The notes under the pieces: generated by a model
The model's input: only the letters and a program-made list of their open reading frames with translations
Databases searched by the model: none
What the model was told of the DNA's origin: nothing
Source of the DNA: Piscinibacter sp.
GTDB taxonomy: Bacteria > Pseudomonadota > Gammaproteobacteria > Burkholderiales > Burkholderiaceae_C
DNA: 64,000 bases
Reading direction: 5' to 3'
Assembly (NCBI GenBank): GCA_016706565.1
Contig: JADJJI010000012.1
Coordinates: 1-64,000, forward strand
Program-made: the position numbers and the translations under genes
Shown: positions 39,451 to 51,994 of the stretch, in pieces
How the letters are laid out: the number at the start of each line of letters is the position of its first letter
Position numbering within the stretch: position 1 is the stretch's first letter

Positions 39451-40824
39451 TCAGCGCGGCCCGCCGGGCATCTTCATGCCGCCCATGCGCTTCATCATCT
39501 TCATCAGGCCGCCGCCCTTCATCTTCTTCATCATCCCCTGCATCTGGTCGAACTGGTTGAGCAGGCGGTTCACTTCCTGGACCTGCACGCCGGCGCCGGC
39601 GGCGATGCGGCGCTTGCGCGTGGCCTTGATGAGGTCGGGCTTGCGGCGCTCCAGCGGCGTCATCGAGCAGATGATCCCTTCCATGCGGCGCACGTCGCGT
39701 TCGGCGCGGTCCATGTCGGCCTGGCCGAGGTTGGCGGTCTTGCCGCCGGTGAGCTGGGACGGCAACTTGTCGATGAGGCCGGACAGCCCGCCCATCTTCT
39801 TCATCTGCGAGATCTGCATCAGGAAGTCGTTGAGGTCGAAGGCATCGCCCGACTTGACCTTGTCGGCCAGCTTCTGCGCGGCCGCGACGTCGACGCCCTT
39901 CTGCACCTCCTCGACCAGCGCGACGATGTCGCCCATGCCGAGCACGCGGCCCGCGTGGCGCTGCGCATCGAAGACCTCGAGCCCGTCGAGCTTCTCGCTG
40001 GTGCCGGCGAACTTGATCGGTGCGCCCGTGATCTGCCGTACCGACAGCGCGGCACCGCCGCGCGCGTCGCCGTCCATCTTGGTCAGCACGATGCCGGTCA
40101 GCGGCAGCGCCTCCTTGAAGGCCTTGGCCACGTTGATGGCGTCCTGGCCCTGCATCGCGTCGACGACGAACAGCGTTTCGACCGGGTTCAGCGCGGCGTG
40201 CAGCTCGGCGATCTCCTTCATGAGCGCTTCGTCGATCGCCAGGCGGCCGGCGGTGTCGACGAGCAGCACGTCGAAGTAGTGGCGCCGGGCGTGGTCGAGT
40301 GCGGCGGCGGCGATGTCCAGCGGCTTGTCGGTGGGCGCGGACGGGAACCACTCCGCGCCAGCCTGCTTCGTGACGGTCTTGAGCTGCTCGATGGCGGCCG
40401 GCCGATAGACGTCGGCCGAAACCGTCAGCACCTTCTTCTTGCGCTTCTCGATCAGATGCCTGGCCAGCTTGGCCGTGGTCGTCGTCTTGCCCGCGCCCTG
40501 CAGGCCCGCCATCAGGATGACGGCCGGCGGTTGCGCGGCGAGATTGATGTCGGCCACGCCTTCGCCCATGGTCGCGGCGAGCTCGCGGTTGACGATGCCC
40601 ACCAGCGCCTGGCCCGGCGAGAGCGAGCCCACCACCTCGGCGCCCAGCGCCTTGTCCTTCACGCGGGTGATGAAATCGCGCACCACCGGCAGGGCGACGT
40701 CGGCCTCGAGCAGCGCCATGCGCACCTCGCGCAACATCTCCTGGACGTTGCTCTCGGTGATTCGCGCCTGCCCGCGCATCGTCTTGACGGCGCGACTCAG
40801 GCGTTCGGTGAGGGTGGAGGCCAT
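39451..40824 (-). CDS. ffh: signal recognition particle protein Ffh
   Basis: Ffh is the SRP54 GTPase that binds signal peptides and 4.5S RNA. The 457-residue protein has the N domain, the G domain (G1 GLQGAGKTTTTAKLA near residue 107; ADVYRPAAIEQL; DTAGRLAIDE; TKMDGDARGG) and the methionine-rich M domain. The M domain runs from about residue 328 to the end and holds RRKPDLIKATRKRRIAAGAG for RNA binding and the tail MMKKMKGGGLMKMMKRMGG. The start MASTLTERLSRAVKTMRG is standard. Its receptor gene ftsY lies 0.8 kb away in opposite orientation; it diverges from ypjD. Confidence 0.98.
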   Translation of the reverse strand: MASTLTERLSRAVKTMRGQARITESNVQEMLREVRMALLEADVALPVVRDFITRVKDKALGAEVVGSLSPGQALVGIVNRELAATMGEGVADINLAAQPPAVILMAGLQGAGKTTTTAKLARHLIEKRKKKVLTVSADVYRPAAIEQLKTVTKQAGAEWFPSAPTDKPLDIAAAALDHARRHYFDVLLVDTAGRLAIDEALMKEIAELHAALNPVETLFVVDAMQGQDAINVAKAFKEALPLTGIVLTKMDGDARGGAALSVRQITGAPIKFAGTSEKLDGLEVFDAQRHAGRVLGMGDIVALVEEVQKGVDVAAAQKLADKVKSGDAFDLNDFLMQISQMKKMGGLSGLIDKLPSQLTGGKTANLGQADMDRAERDVRRMEGIICSMTPLERRKPDLIKATRKRRIAAGAGVQVQEVNRLLNQFDQMQGMMKKMKGGGLMKMMKRMGGMKMPGGPR

Positions 40825-40871
40825 GGGAGAGCGCGGCCCGGAGACGGGGAGCGCGAAAGTACACTGTGGCC

Positions 40872-41711
40872 ATGATTTTATCGTTCGGCCCCGATGCGGC
40901 CCCGAGTTCGGCCATTGCATGGGCGCTGGCCATGCCCACGCTGGCCGCGTTGGCGGGCTACCTGTTCGCTGCCTTCCTCGGCGAGACGCGCGAGGCGGCC
41001 CTGCGCGGCGCGCTGCTGGCCGGATGGCTCTCGCACGCCCTGGCCATCGTGATCGACATCACCGGCGTGGGCGCCGGCTCCGGCGAGACCGGGGCGAGAT
41101 TCGGTTTCGCGCCGGCGCTCTCGGTCACCATGTGGCTGGTGCTGGCGGTGTATGCGGTCGAGAGCCGCTTCGTGCCGCTGACCGGCGTGCGCCGCACGCT
41201 CGCCCTGCTGGGCGGTGCGGTGGTGGTGTTGGCCTGGTTGTTTCCGGGCGAGTTCCGGCCCAATGCGGTCTCGCGCTGGGCGCCGCTGCACTGGGTTCTC
41301 GGCATTGCGTCCTACGGCCTGTTCGGCGCGGCTGTGCTGCATGGCGCGATGCTCAATCGTGCCGAGCTCCAGATGCGCCAGCGCGCCGCCACTGCGCCCC
41401 CGAGTGGCATGCCGCTGCTCAGGCTGGAGCGACTGACGTTCCGGTTCGTCGGCGCCGGATTCGTCATGTTGTCCGCGGCGCTGCTGCTGGGGGCGTGGTT
41501 CGCGAATCCGTGGCGCTGGGATCACAAGACGGTGCTGTCGATGCTCGGTTGGGTGATCTTCGCTGCGCTGCTGGCGGGCCGGCGCGCCTTTGGATGGCGA
41601 GGTCCCCAGGCCACGCGCTGGCTTTACGGGGGTGCCGCCTTGCTGTTGCTGGCCTATGTCGGCTCGCGATTCGTGTTCGAGATCCTGCTGCAGCGCGCGC
41701 CGCCGACTTGA
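40872..41711 (+). CDS. ypjD: CcsA/HemX-family membrane protein YpjD
   Basis: This inner-membrane protein of 279 residues has eight or so hydrophobic helices and the cytochrome c assembly (CcsA-like) core. That core includes WAPLHWVLGIASYGLFGAAVLHG with its conserved His and FANPWRWDHKTVLSMLGWVIF with Trp/His/Lys. In E. coli ypjD is likewise next to ffh. A haem-handling role is suggested by the family but not proven. The ATG at 40872 follows GTG-GCC, so GTG 40866 is an alternative. A TACACT hexamer ends six bases before the ATG and no ribosome site is seen. Confidence 0.88.
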   Translation: MILSFGPDAAPSSAIAWALAMPTLAALAGYLFAAFLGETREAALRGALLAGWLSHALAIVIDITGVGAGSGETGARFGFAPALSVTMWLVLAVYAVESRFVPLTGVRRTLALLGGAVVVLAWLFPGEFRPNAVSRWAPLHWVLGIASYGLFGAAVLHGAMLNRAELQMRQRAATAPPSGMPLLRLERLTFRFVGAGFVMLSAALLLGAWFANPWRWDHKTVLSMLGWVIFAALLAGRRAFGWRGPQATRWLYGGAALLLLAYVGSRFVFEILLQRAPPT

Positions 41712-41723
41712 GCGTCCACTCGC

Positions 41724-41969
41724 ATGAAGTTCATCATCCTGATCGTGGCGGTGCTGCTGCTCGTGTGGCTGGTCCGCGGTGCCCGTGGCCGCGTCGCGCC
41801 ACCGCCGAGCCCGCCACCTACACCGGCGGAGCAGGGGCCGCAGCCCATGGTGGCCTGCCAGCATTGCGGAATGCACCTGCCTCGCGACGAGGCCTTGCCC
41901 GGACGTGGCGGGGTGTTCTGCGGAGACGCGCATCGTGCCGCGTACGAGAAGCAGCACCCGGCGGGATAG
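41724..41969 (+). CDS. PP0621-family small zinc-ribbon-like protein
   Basis: The 81-residue protein has an N-terminal membrane helix (MKFIILIVAVLLLVWLVRG), a Pro-rich linker and a C-terminal motif (MVACQHCGMHLPRDEAL ... GVFCGDAHRAAYEK). Three cysteines and a histidine there could bind zinc. This layout matches the PP0621 family found just upstream of pilS in many beta- and gamma-proteobacteria. The function is unknown. It lies 12 bases after ypjD and 30 before pilS, on the same strand. Confidence 0.85.
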   Translation: MKFIILIVAVLLLVWLVRGARGRVAPPPSPPPTPAEQGPQPMVACQHCGMHLPRDEALPGRGGVFCGDAHRAAYEKQHPAG

Positions 41970-41999
41970 AGCCCCGGGCCTGCGTGCGGGAGCGCGGCC

Positions 42000-43891
42000 G
42001 TGAGCGACGTGCCCCGCGGGCGTGAACGCCGGGTGAACGACCGCCGGAGTCCGCGGCGCGCACCGACGGCCGACGAGTCCTGGTTCGGCGCCTTCGGTTC
42101 GGCGGAGGACACGCAGATCTCGCCGGAGGAGGGCGCGGCGACGAAGGTGCCGAAGGACCCGGCGCCGACATCGAGCTCGACACTGGATTCGCGGCTGTTC
42201 TCGCGCCAGGCCGAGCGCATCGTCAGCGCCGGGCAGACAGCGTTCGACCGCATCTATCGCACCTTCATCGGCGCACGTGCGGCGCTCGGCGTGGCGCTGG
42301 TGCTCGCCCAGGCGGTGACCGGGCTGTTCGGCGCCCGCCCGTCGCTCGAGGCGGCGCTGGTCAGCGTGGTCTACGGCACGCTGGCGCTGAGCCTGTGGCT
42401 GCTGCCGCGCAAGAAGCCGATCGAGCCCAAGGCGCTGGCGCGCGTTTTTGGCGGTCCGTGGCTGGCCACCATCGGTGTCGACCTGGTGGCCTTCAGTGCG
42501 CTGCACATGTTGACGCCTGGCGCCAGCCTCAACTACGTCGCGCTGCTCGTGCTGCCGGTGCTGATGGCGGGTGTGCTCACGCCGCGCCCGCTGGCGCTGG
42601 CCACCTCGGCAGCGGTGGCGTTGATGCTGCTGGTCACCGCCTGGCTGGGCGCCGCGGGCGGGGGCAGCATGACGCAGTTGCTGACGCAAGCGGCACTGGC
42701 GGGCAGCGGCTTCTTCGTCATCACCGTGCTGGCCGGCGAACTCGCCGGGCGGCTGGCGCGCGAGGAGCTGAGCGCGCGCGGCAACATGGAGATGGCGCGA
42801 CAGCAGGCCGCGCTGAATCGCCTGGTGATCGAGGAGATGCAGGACGGCATCCTCGTCGTCGACCGGCGTGGTCGCGTTCGCGCCGCCAACCCTTCAGCGC
42901 GCCGGCTGCTCGCGCCTTCCGGCATGAGCCGGCCGGCGCCTTTCCAGTTGCGCGGCGTCGAAGCGTGGACGGGCCTGGTGCGCACCGTCGAACAGGCCTT
43001 CATCGAATCGAGCTGGCCCGAGGAGGGCCGCGACGTCACCCTCGAGTTCGAGCCGGGTTCGAACCGCACCTTGCGCGTGCGCGTGCGCTTCACCCGCCAC
43101 CGTGCTGCGCAGGCCAGCGAGGACTTCTGCGTGCTGTTCCTCGAGGATGTGCGCAACATGCAGGCGCGCAGCCGGCAGGAGAAGCTCGCCGCGATGGGGC
43201 GCGTTTCCGCAGGCATCGCTCACGAGATCCGCAACCCGCTGGCGGCCATCGCGCAGGCCAATGCGCTGCTCGCCGAAGACGCGACCGACCCGGGCCAGCG
43301 GCAGCTGATGCAGATGGTGGCCGACAACGTCGACCGGCTCAAGCGCATCGTCGACGACGTCATGGAGGTGGCGCCGGGACAGATGCAGGAAGTGCGTGCC
43401 ATCGATGCCACGGCGCAGGTGGCGGCGGTCTGCAGCGACTGGGCGCGCTCCGTCGGCCTCAAGCTCGGCGACCAGAGCGTGCTGCGCGTCGAACTGCCGC
43501 CGCAGCCCCTGGGCGTGGCCTTCGACGCGGAGCATCTGCGCCGGGTGCTCGTCAACCTGCTCGACAACGCGCGGCGCCACGCTAGCAGTGCGCCCGGGGC
43601 GATCCAGCTGCGGCTGGAGTCGCGCGACGACGCCCGTGCATTCCTGAGCGTGGCCAGCGACGGTGCGCCGATTCCTCCCGAGGTCGAGCGTTACCTCTTC
43701 GAACCCTTCTTCTCGACACGCAGCCGCGGCACGGGCCTGGGCCTGTATATTTGTCGCGAGCTCTGCGAGCGGTACGGCGCGAGCATCGATTACCGGGCCC
43801 GCGCTGCCGGCGACCCGCACTGCAACGAATTCTTCGTGGTGATGCGCCGGATGCCGCTGACCGACACCGAAGCCCGACTGCAACTGACCTC

Positions 43892-43895
<4 letters not shown>
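42000..43895 (+). CDS. pilS: sensor histidine kinase PilS
   Basis: PilS is the membrane sensor of the PilSR two-component system that controls pilin expression. The 631-residue protein has a long polar, Arg-rich N-end (about 85 residues), roughly six membrane helices (about 90-255) and a PAS domain (about 275-380; [20 protein letters not shown]). HisKA follows, with the phospho-acceptor His in [17 protein letters not shown]. The HATPase shows N box [11 protein letters not shown] and G box [13 protein letters not shown]. The start is GTG, with a GGGAG site seven bases upstream. It overlaps pilR by four bases. The N-terminal extension is longer than in Pseudomonas. Confidence 0.93.
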
Positions 43896-45436
<1,541 letters not shown>

Positions 45437-45442
45437 GTTGCC

Positions 45443-46024
45443 GTGACGCCGCGCTGGTACGCCGGGTGGTGGTCGGCGGCGCGCCGATGCCGTTCGCCGA
45501 ACTTCGGTCAGCGCCCTGCGGGCATGCCGGTATCGCTGCTGGTCGTGCACTCCATCAGCCTGCCACCGGGTGAGTACGGCGGCGATGCCATCGAGCGACT
45601 GTTCACCAACCGGCTGGACTGGGCGGCTCATCCGTACTTCGAGACGATCCGTGGCGTGGAGGTTTCAGCACACTTCCTGATCCGACGCGACGGCGAACTG
45701 GTGCAGTTCGTTTCGTGCGACGACCGCGCCTGGCATGCTGGCCGATCCCGCTGGCGCGGTCGCCCGGACTGCAACGACTTCTCGATCGGGGTCGAGCTCG
45801 AGGGGCTGGAGGGCCAGCTCTTCGAGGCGGCGCAGTACGCAGCACTTGCGTCGATCGCTCGGGGCATCGCGCGCCGCTATCCGATCGAGGCGGTGGCCGG
45901 GCATGAGCATGTGGCACCGGGACGCAAGGCCGACCCGGGTGCGGGCTTCGAGTGGTCGCGTCTGCGCGAGCTTCTTTCCGGGATCGGCTTGGCGGATTGG
46001 GACTTTCCCGACAGTGCAACATGA
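45443..46024 (+). CDS. ampD: 1,6-anhydro-N-acetylmuramyl-L-alanine amidase AmpD
   Basis: AmpD is a cytoplasmic zinc amidase that removes the peptide from anhydro-muropeptides during cell-wall recycling. The 193-residue protein has the zinc ligands in SLLVVHSISLPPGEYGG (His), AVAGHEHVAPGRKADPG (His and Asp) and the family segment EVSAHFLIRRDGELVQFVS. In enterobacteria and Pseudomonas loss of AmpD induces AmpC beta-lactamase; no ampC or ampR is seen here. The start is GTG, seven bases after the pilR stop, so it is read with pilSR. No signal peptide is present, as expected. Confidence 0.94.
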   Translation: MTPRWYAGWWSAARRCRSPNFGQRPAGMPVSLLVVHSISLPPGEYGGDAIERLFTNRLDWAAHPYFETIRGVEVSAHFLIRRDGELVQFVSCDDRAWHAGRSRWRGRPDCNDFSIGVELEGLEGQLFEAAQYAALASIARGIARRYPIEAVAGHEHVAPGRKADPGAGFEWSRLRELLSGIGLADWDFPDSAT

Positions 46025-46135
46025 CGCAACCGGGACGCCCGCCTCGGTCCGTGCGGTCGAGTGCCCGCCGCGCCAGCACCGGTGCGGCTTGGCGAGGCGA
46101 AGGCTCGCCGCAGTAACGAGCGCGCAGACTCCGGC

Positions 46136-46182
46136 ACGCTATGGCTAGTGCTTGAAGGCTCGACAGACCCTAGATATAGTGT
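46136..46182 (+). promoter_or_regulatory. pair of NrdR-type boxes
   Basis: Box 2 (46167-46182, ACCCTAGATATAGTGT) matches 14 of 16 bases of the NrdR consensus ACACTATATATAGTGT. Box 1 (46136-46151, ACGCTATGGCTAGTGC) matches 11 of 16. They start 31 bp apart, three helical turns, as known pairs do. Box 2 covers the -10 box and box 1 abuts the -35. Repression by NrdR when dATP is high is the expected function. Confidence 0.85.
46152..46180 (+). promoter_or_regulatory. promoter of nrdA-nrdB
   Basis: TTGAAG (46152-46157) and TATAGT (46175-46180) are separated by 17 bases, a good sigma-70 promoter. The predicted start near 46187 leaves a leader of about 200 bases before nrdA. Confidence 0.75.
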
Positions 46183-46390
46183 CTCGTCGTGCTATGCTTG
46201 ACCTCCTCCCAACGCGCTGTGCCCAACTCGTCGACCGCCGATGCCCAGGCGGTTTCCTGTGCGGTCAGGCGGCACGCGCCGATCCCGTCTTCTTCATCGA
46301 TCCACGGCCAGCCCTAGTGCCCGGCCGCCTTTCTTGTCGCTCTTGCTCATGACCATCGAAACACTGCCGCACACCAACTCAGGGGAAGCC

Positions 46391-49273
<2,883 letters not shown>

Positions 49274-49304
49274 GTTGATCGGCATTTCGATGCGAGGCAG
49301 CAAC

Positions 49305-49335
49305 AAGCACTCGGGCCAAAAGTCAAGAAGTGCTT
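49305..49335 (+). repeat. inverted repeat between nrdA and nrdB
   Basis: AAGCACT (49305-49311) and AGTGCTT (49329-49335) form a 7-bp stem with a 17-base loop in the 110-bp gap. There is no T-run, so it is not an obvious terminator. It may affect the relative output of the two subunits. Confidence 0.35.
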
Positions 49336-49383
49336 GGTGTTCCAACGCAACACTCGGATAATTGAATAGATCAGGAAGCGACC

Positions 49384-50547
49384 ATGCTTGTTTGGGACGA
49401 CGAAGTAAAAACCTCCAGATTGCAGAGCGCAGTGAATGCGCTGGGTCACTCATCTTCCGCGCGGCTGCAAGAGCACGCGTTCAAACCGGCGACGCCGGTC
49501 TCCGTGGAGCCGTCGCCCTCGGTAAGCGACCGTCGCGTCAAGGCGGCCGACAAGCGGATCATCAACGGGCAGACTGACGTCAATCAGTTGGTGCCGTTCA
49601 AGTACAAGTGGGCGTGGGAAAAGTACCTTGCCACTTGCGCAAACCACTGGATGCCGCAAGAGGTCAACATGTCGCGCGACATCGCGACGTGGAAGGATCC
49701 GAACGGCCTGACCGAAGACGAGCGGCGGATCATCAAGCGCAACCTCGGCTTCTTCGTCACGGCCGACTCGCTGGCTGCCAACAACATCGTGCTGGGCAGC
49801 TACCGCCACATCACGGCGCCGGAGTGCCGCCAGTTCCTCTTGCGGCAGGCCTTCGAAGAAGCGATCCATACCCACGCCTACCAGTACATCGTCGAGTCGC
49901 TGGGTCTGGACGAGAGCGAGATATTCAACGCCTACCACGAGATCAAGTCGATCCGCGACAAGGACGAATTCCTGCTGCCTTTCATCGAGCAGATCATGGA
50001 TCCGGCCTTCAAGACGGGAACACCCGAGAACGATCAACGACTGCTCCAGTCCTTGATCGTGTTCGCCTGCCTGATGGAAGGCCTGTTCTTCTACGTCGGT
50101 TTTACGCAGATCCTGGCGCTGGGGCGACAGAACAAGATGACGGGCGCGGCCGAGCAGTACCAGTACATCCTGCGCGACGAATCGATGCATTGCAACTTCG
50201 GCATCGACCTCATCAACCAGATCAAGTTGGAGAATCCGCACTTGTGGACATCGACCTTCAAGGCCGAAGTGAAGGTGTTGTTTCAGAAGGCGGTGGAACT
50301 CGAATATCGCTACGCGGAAGACACCATGCCCCGAGGCGTGCTCGGCATGAACGCGTCGATGTTCAAGGGGTATCTGCGTTACATCGCCAACCGGCGTGCA
50401 ACGCAGATCGGTCTGGAGGAACTGTTCCCCAACGAGGAGAACCCGTTTCCCTGGATGAGCGAGATGATCGACCTGAAGAAGGAGCGCAACTTCTTCGAGA
50501 CCCGCGTGATCGAGTACCAGTCGGGTGGAGCGTTGTCCTGGGACTGA
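49384..50547 (+). CDS. nrdB: class Ia ribonucleoside-diphosphate reductase, beta subunit
   Basis: NrdB houses the di-iron centre and tyrosyl radical. The 387-residue protein has iron ligands in [13 protein letters not shown] (Asp), [13 protein letters not shown] (Glu and His, with the radical Tyr four residues after the His), a Glu in [12 protein letters not shown], and Glu/His in [13 protein letters not shown]. The radical Tyr is present, so this is an ordinary Ia type and not a Tyr-less class Ic protein. The first 50 residues are variable. An AGGAAG site precedes the ATG. The C-terminus ends [10 protein letters not shown], which would dock on NrdA. Confidence 0.97.
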   Translation: MLVWDDEVKTSRLQSAVNALGHSSSARLQEHAFKPATPVSVEPSPSVSDRRVKAADKRIINGQTDVNQLVPFKYKWAWEKYLATCANHWMPQEVNMSRDIATWKDPNGLTEDERRIIKRNLGFFVTADSLAANNIVLGSYRHITAPECRQFLLRQAFEEAIHTHAYQYIVESLGLDESEIFNAYHEIKSIRDKDEFLLPFIEQIMDPAFKTGTPENDQRLLQSLIVFACLMEGLFFYVGFTQILALGRQNKMTGAAEQYQYILRDESMHCNFGIDLINQIKLENPHLWTSTFKAEVKVLFQKAVELEYRYAEDTMPRGVLGMNASMFKGYLRYIANRRATQIGLEELFPNEENPFPWMSEMIDLKKERNFFETRVIEYQSGGALSWD

Positions 50548-50691
50548 AGGTCCTTCGGATGCAGTCGCTCAGGTCAGTGCGAGAGATCAAGATTCGCGAA
50601 TCAGGAATGTCTGACGCAGAAGCAGAGTTCGGATTCGCCATGCATTCGTCGTATCGGGGCGTCCCTCCTGGACAGACCTCGGGCGATGAAT

Positions 50692-50736
50692 AACCGCAGG
50701 CACCTGATCAAACGACAGGTGGAGGCGGTTTCTTTT
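50692..50736 (+). terminator. terminator-like hairpin after nrdB, inside the histone-like gene leader
   Basis: AACCGC-AGG-CACCTG (50692-50706) pairs with CAGGTG-GAG-GCGGTT (50716-50730), a 12-bp stem split by a 3x3 internal loop, with a nine-base loop and followed by TCTTTT. It ends 29 bases before the ATG of the next gene. It may stop nrd transcripts or act as a leader element of the histone-like gene. Confidence 0.6.
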
Positions 50737-50759
50737 CAACTTGATCAAGGAGAAATGTA

Positions 50760-51215
50760 ATGGCAACTGCAAAGAAGGCTTCGGCCAAGAAGGCTCCGGC
50801 GAAGAAGGCCGCAGCGAAGAAGGCTCCGGCGAAGAAGGCCGCAGCGAAGAAGGCTCCGGCGAAGAAGGCCGCAGCGAAGAAGGCTCCGGCGAAGAAGGCC
50901 GCAGCGAAGAAGGCTCCGGCGAAGAAGGCCGCAGCGAAGAAGGCTCCGGCGAAGAAGGCCGCAGCGAAGAAGGCTCCGGCGAAGAAGGCCGCAGCGAAGA
51001 AGGCTCCGGCGAAGAAGGCCGCAGCGAAGAAGGCTCCGGCGAAGAAGGCTGCAGCGAAGAAGGCTCCCAAGAAAGCCTCTGCGAAGAAAGCTGCGAAGAA
51101 GCCCGCTGCGAAGAAGGCGCCTGCTGCACCTGCCGCACCGACCGTTTCGCCCCCCGCGAAGACGGCACTCAGCCCGCAGGCCGCTTGGCCGTTTCCCACC
51201 GGAACGAAGCCCTGA
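50760..51215 (+). CDS. histone H1-like lysine/alanine-rich DNA-binding protein
   Basis: The 151-residue, highly basic protein is made mainly of [10 protein letters not shown] units, as in AlgP/Hc1-like bacterial histone H1 tails. After [11 protein letters not shown] comes a run of nine identical or near-identical decapeptides, then [20 protein letters not shown] different C-terminal piece ends it ([19 protein letters not shown]) and is probably the constant part of the family. Such proteins bind and compact DNA; target and role here are unknown. A strong AAGGAG site lies nine bases before the ATG, and a T-rich terminator follows. The gene lies behind nrdB, with a hairpin between. Confidence 0.88.
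   Translation: MATAKKASAKKAPAKKAAAKKAPAKKAAAKKAPAKKAAAKKAPAKKAAAKKAPAKKAAAKKAPAKKAAAKKAPAKKAAAKKAPAKKAAAKKAPAKKAAAKKAPKKASAKKAAKKPAAKKAPAAPAAPTVSPPAKTALSPQAAWPFPTGTKP
50791..51060 (+). repeat. nine tandem 30-bp repeats inside the histone-like gene
   Basis: The unit starts AGGCTCCGGCGAAGAAGGCC and continues GCAGCGAAGA. Eight copies are identical, and the ninth differs by one base (C to T at 51050). A partial tenth follows. The unit is a multiple of three and keeps all six frames open, which explains the long overlapping open frames here. Confidence 0.97.
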
Positions 51216-51234
51216 TCGGTCGATTTCGTCTAAG

Positions 51235-51261
51235 GGGCCCCAGTGATGGGGCCCTTTTTTT
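51235..51261 (+). terminator. rho-independent terminator of the histone-like gene
   Basis: GGGCCCC (51235-51241) pairs with GGGGCCC (51248-51254) around AGTGAT and is followed by seven T residues. Confidence 0.9.
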
Positions 51262-51448
51262 ATGCAGGTGGTCGTGCCTGCTCGGCGACGCCGATGGTGC
51301 TGCCAAGCTCCATCGAGTAGACGTTGGCCTCCTGGTGTGAACTGGTGTCGGCCCGCATGCACTGAACGACGACAGTCTCCCTGCCTGAACTGGTGAAGCG
51401 GGCTTCAATGCCGAGTTCATACGGCGACCCGAGGCGAAGAATCGCCAC
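51260..51448 (-). CDS. possible small protein of 62 residues
   Basis: A GTG-started frame gives a 62-residue product (starting [18 protein letters not shown]) with a balanced composition and mostly G/C third positions, which suggests coding. It has no signal peptide or membrane helix and one Cys. Its stop lies in the T-run of the histone gene terminator. The start region overlaps the likely purE promoter. No family was recognised and there is no clear ribosome site, so it may be spurious. Confidence 0.4.
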   Translation of the reverse strand: MAILRLGSPYELGIEARFTSSGRETVVVQCMRADTSSHQEANVYSMELGSTIGVAEQARPPA

Positions 51449-51484
51449 CTACAATCTGCATCCCAGGCAATATCGGAGCAAGCT

Positions 51485-51994
51485 GTGAGTACCGCACCCT
51501 GCCTCGTCGGTGTCGTGATGGGCTCCAGCAGCGACTGGGAGACCATGCGGCACGCGAGCGAGATCCTCGCCGAGTTCGGCGTGTCCAGCGAGGCGCGCGT
51601 TCTGTCGGCGCATCGCATGCCGGATGACATGTTCGCCTATGCTCAATCGGCCGCCGGTCGTGGGCTCAGAGCCATCATCGCCGGCGCCGGCGGTGCTGCG
51701 CACCTCCCCGGCATGCTCGCTGCCAAGACGACCGTGCCCGTACTTGGTGTGCCGGTAGCCAGCCGCCATCTGAGCGGTGTCGATTCCTTGCATTCGATCG
51801 TCCAGATGCCCAAGGGCGTTCCCGTTGCCACGTTTGCCATCGGCCATGCAGGCGCGGCCAACGCGGCCTTGTTTGCGGTCGCCATTTTGGCGGGAGAAGA
51901 CGCGGTACTGCGCGGCAAGCTGGAGGCCTTTCGGGCTCGACAGACCGAGATGGCACGTGCGATGACCGACGAACTGAAGCGGGTCGGGCCATGA
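51485..51994 (+). CDS. purE: N5-carboxyaminoimidazole ribonucleotide mutase
   Basis: PurE moves the carboxyl group of N5-CAIR to give CAIR in purine synthesis. The 169-residue protein has the family start [20 protein letters not shown] and active-site segments [15 protein letters not shown] (catalytic His) and [18 protein letters not shown], with [18 protein letters not shown] following. The start is GTG. A TACAAT box at 51450-51455 is a likely -10. It overlaps purK by four bases. This is the class I enzyme that needs PurK. Confidence 0.97.
   Translation: MSTAPCLVGVVMGSSSDWETMRHASEILAEFGVSSEARVLSAHRMPDDMFAYAQSAAGRGLRAIIAGAGGAAHLPGMLAAKTTVPVLGVPVASRHLSGVDSLHSIVQMPKGVPVATFAIGHAGAANAALFAVAILAGEDAVLRGKLEAFRARQTEMARAMTDELKRVGP

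Larger units (their letters stand above)
46025..46390. other. intergenic region between ampD and nrdA
   Basis: The 366-bp gap has no convincing gene. It holds a weak hairpin just after ampD (GGCGAG-N7-CTCGCC, 46091-46109, no T-run) and the nrd promoter with its two NrdR-type boxes. A leader of about 200 bases follows and ends in the nrdA ribosome site. Confidence 0.7.

Noticed and set aside
46091-46109. Hairpin after ampD as a terminator
   Set aside because: The stem is only six base pairs and no T-run follows, so it is left as a weak note.
46241-46390. Longer N-terminus for NrdA from 46241 or 46349
   Set aside because: No ribosome site at either, and the added residues are Arg/Ser/Leu-rich leader sequence; 46391 has a good site.
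50560-50693. 44-codon frame after nrdB
   Set aside because: No ribosome site, no recognisable family, and it lies between nrdB and its terminator-like hairpin.
50791-51060. CRISPR-like regular repeats
   Set aside because: Units abut with no spacers and encode a decapeptide; it is a coding tandem array.
50708-51199. Long minus-strand frame of Phe/Ala/Gly repeats opposite the histone-like gene
   Set aside because: The 30-bp repeat keeps all frames open. The plus-strand frame has the ribosome site, terminator and known histone-like composition.
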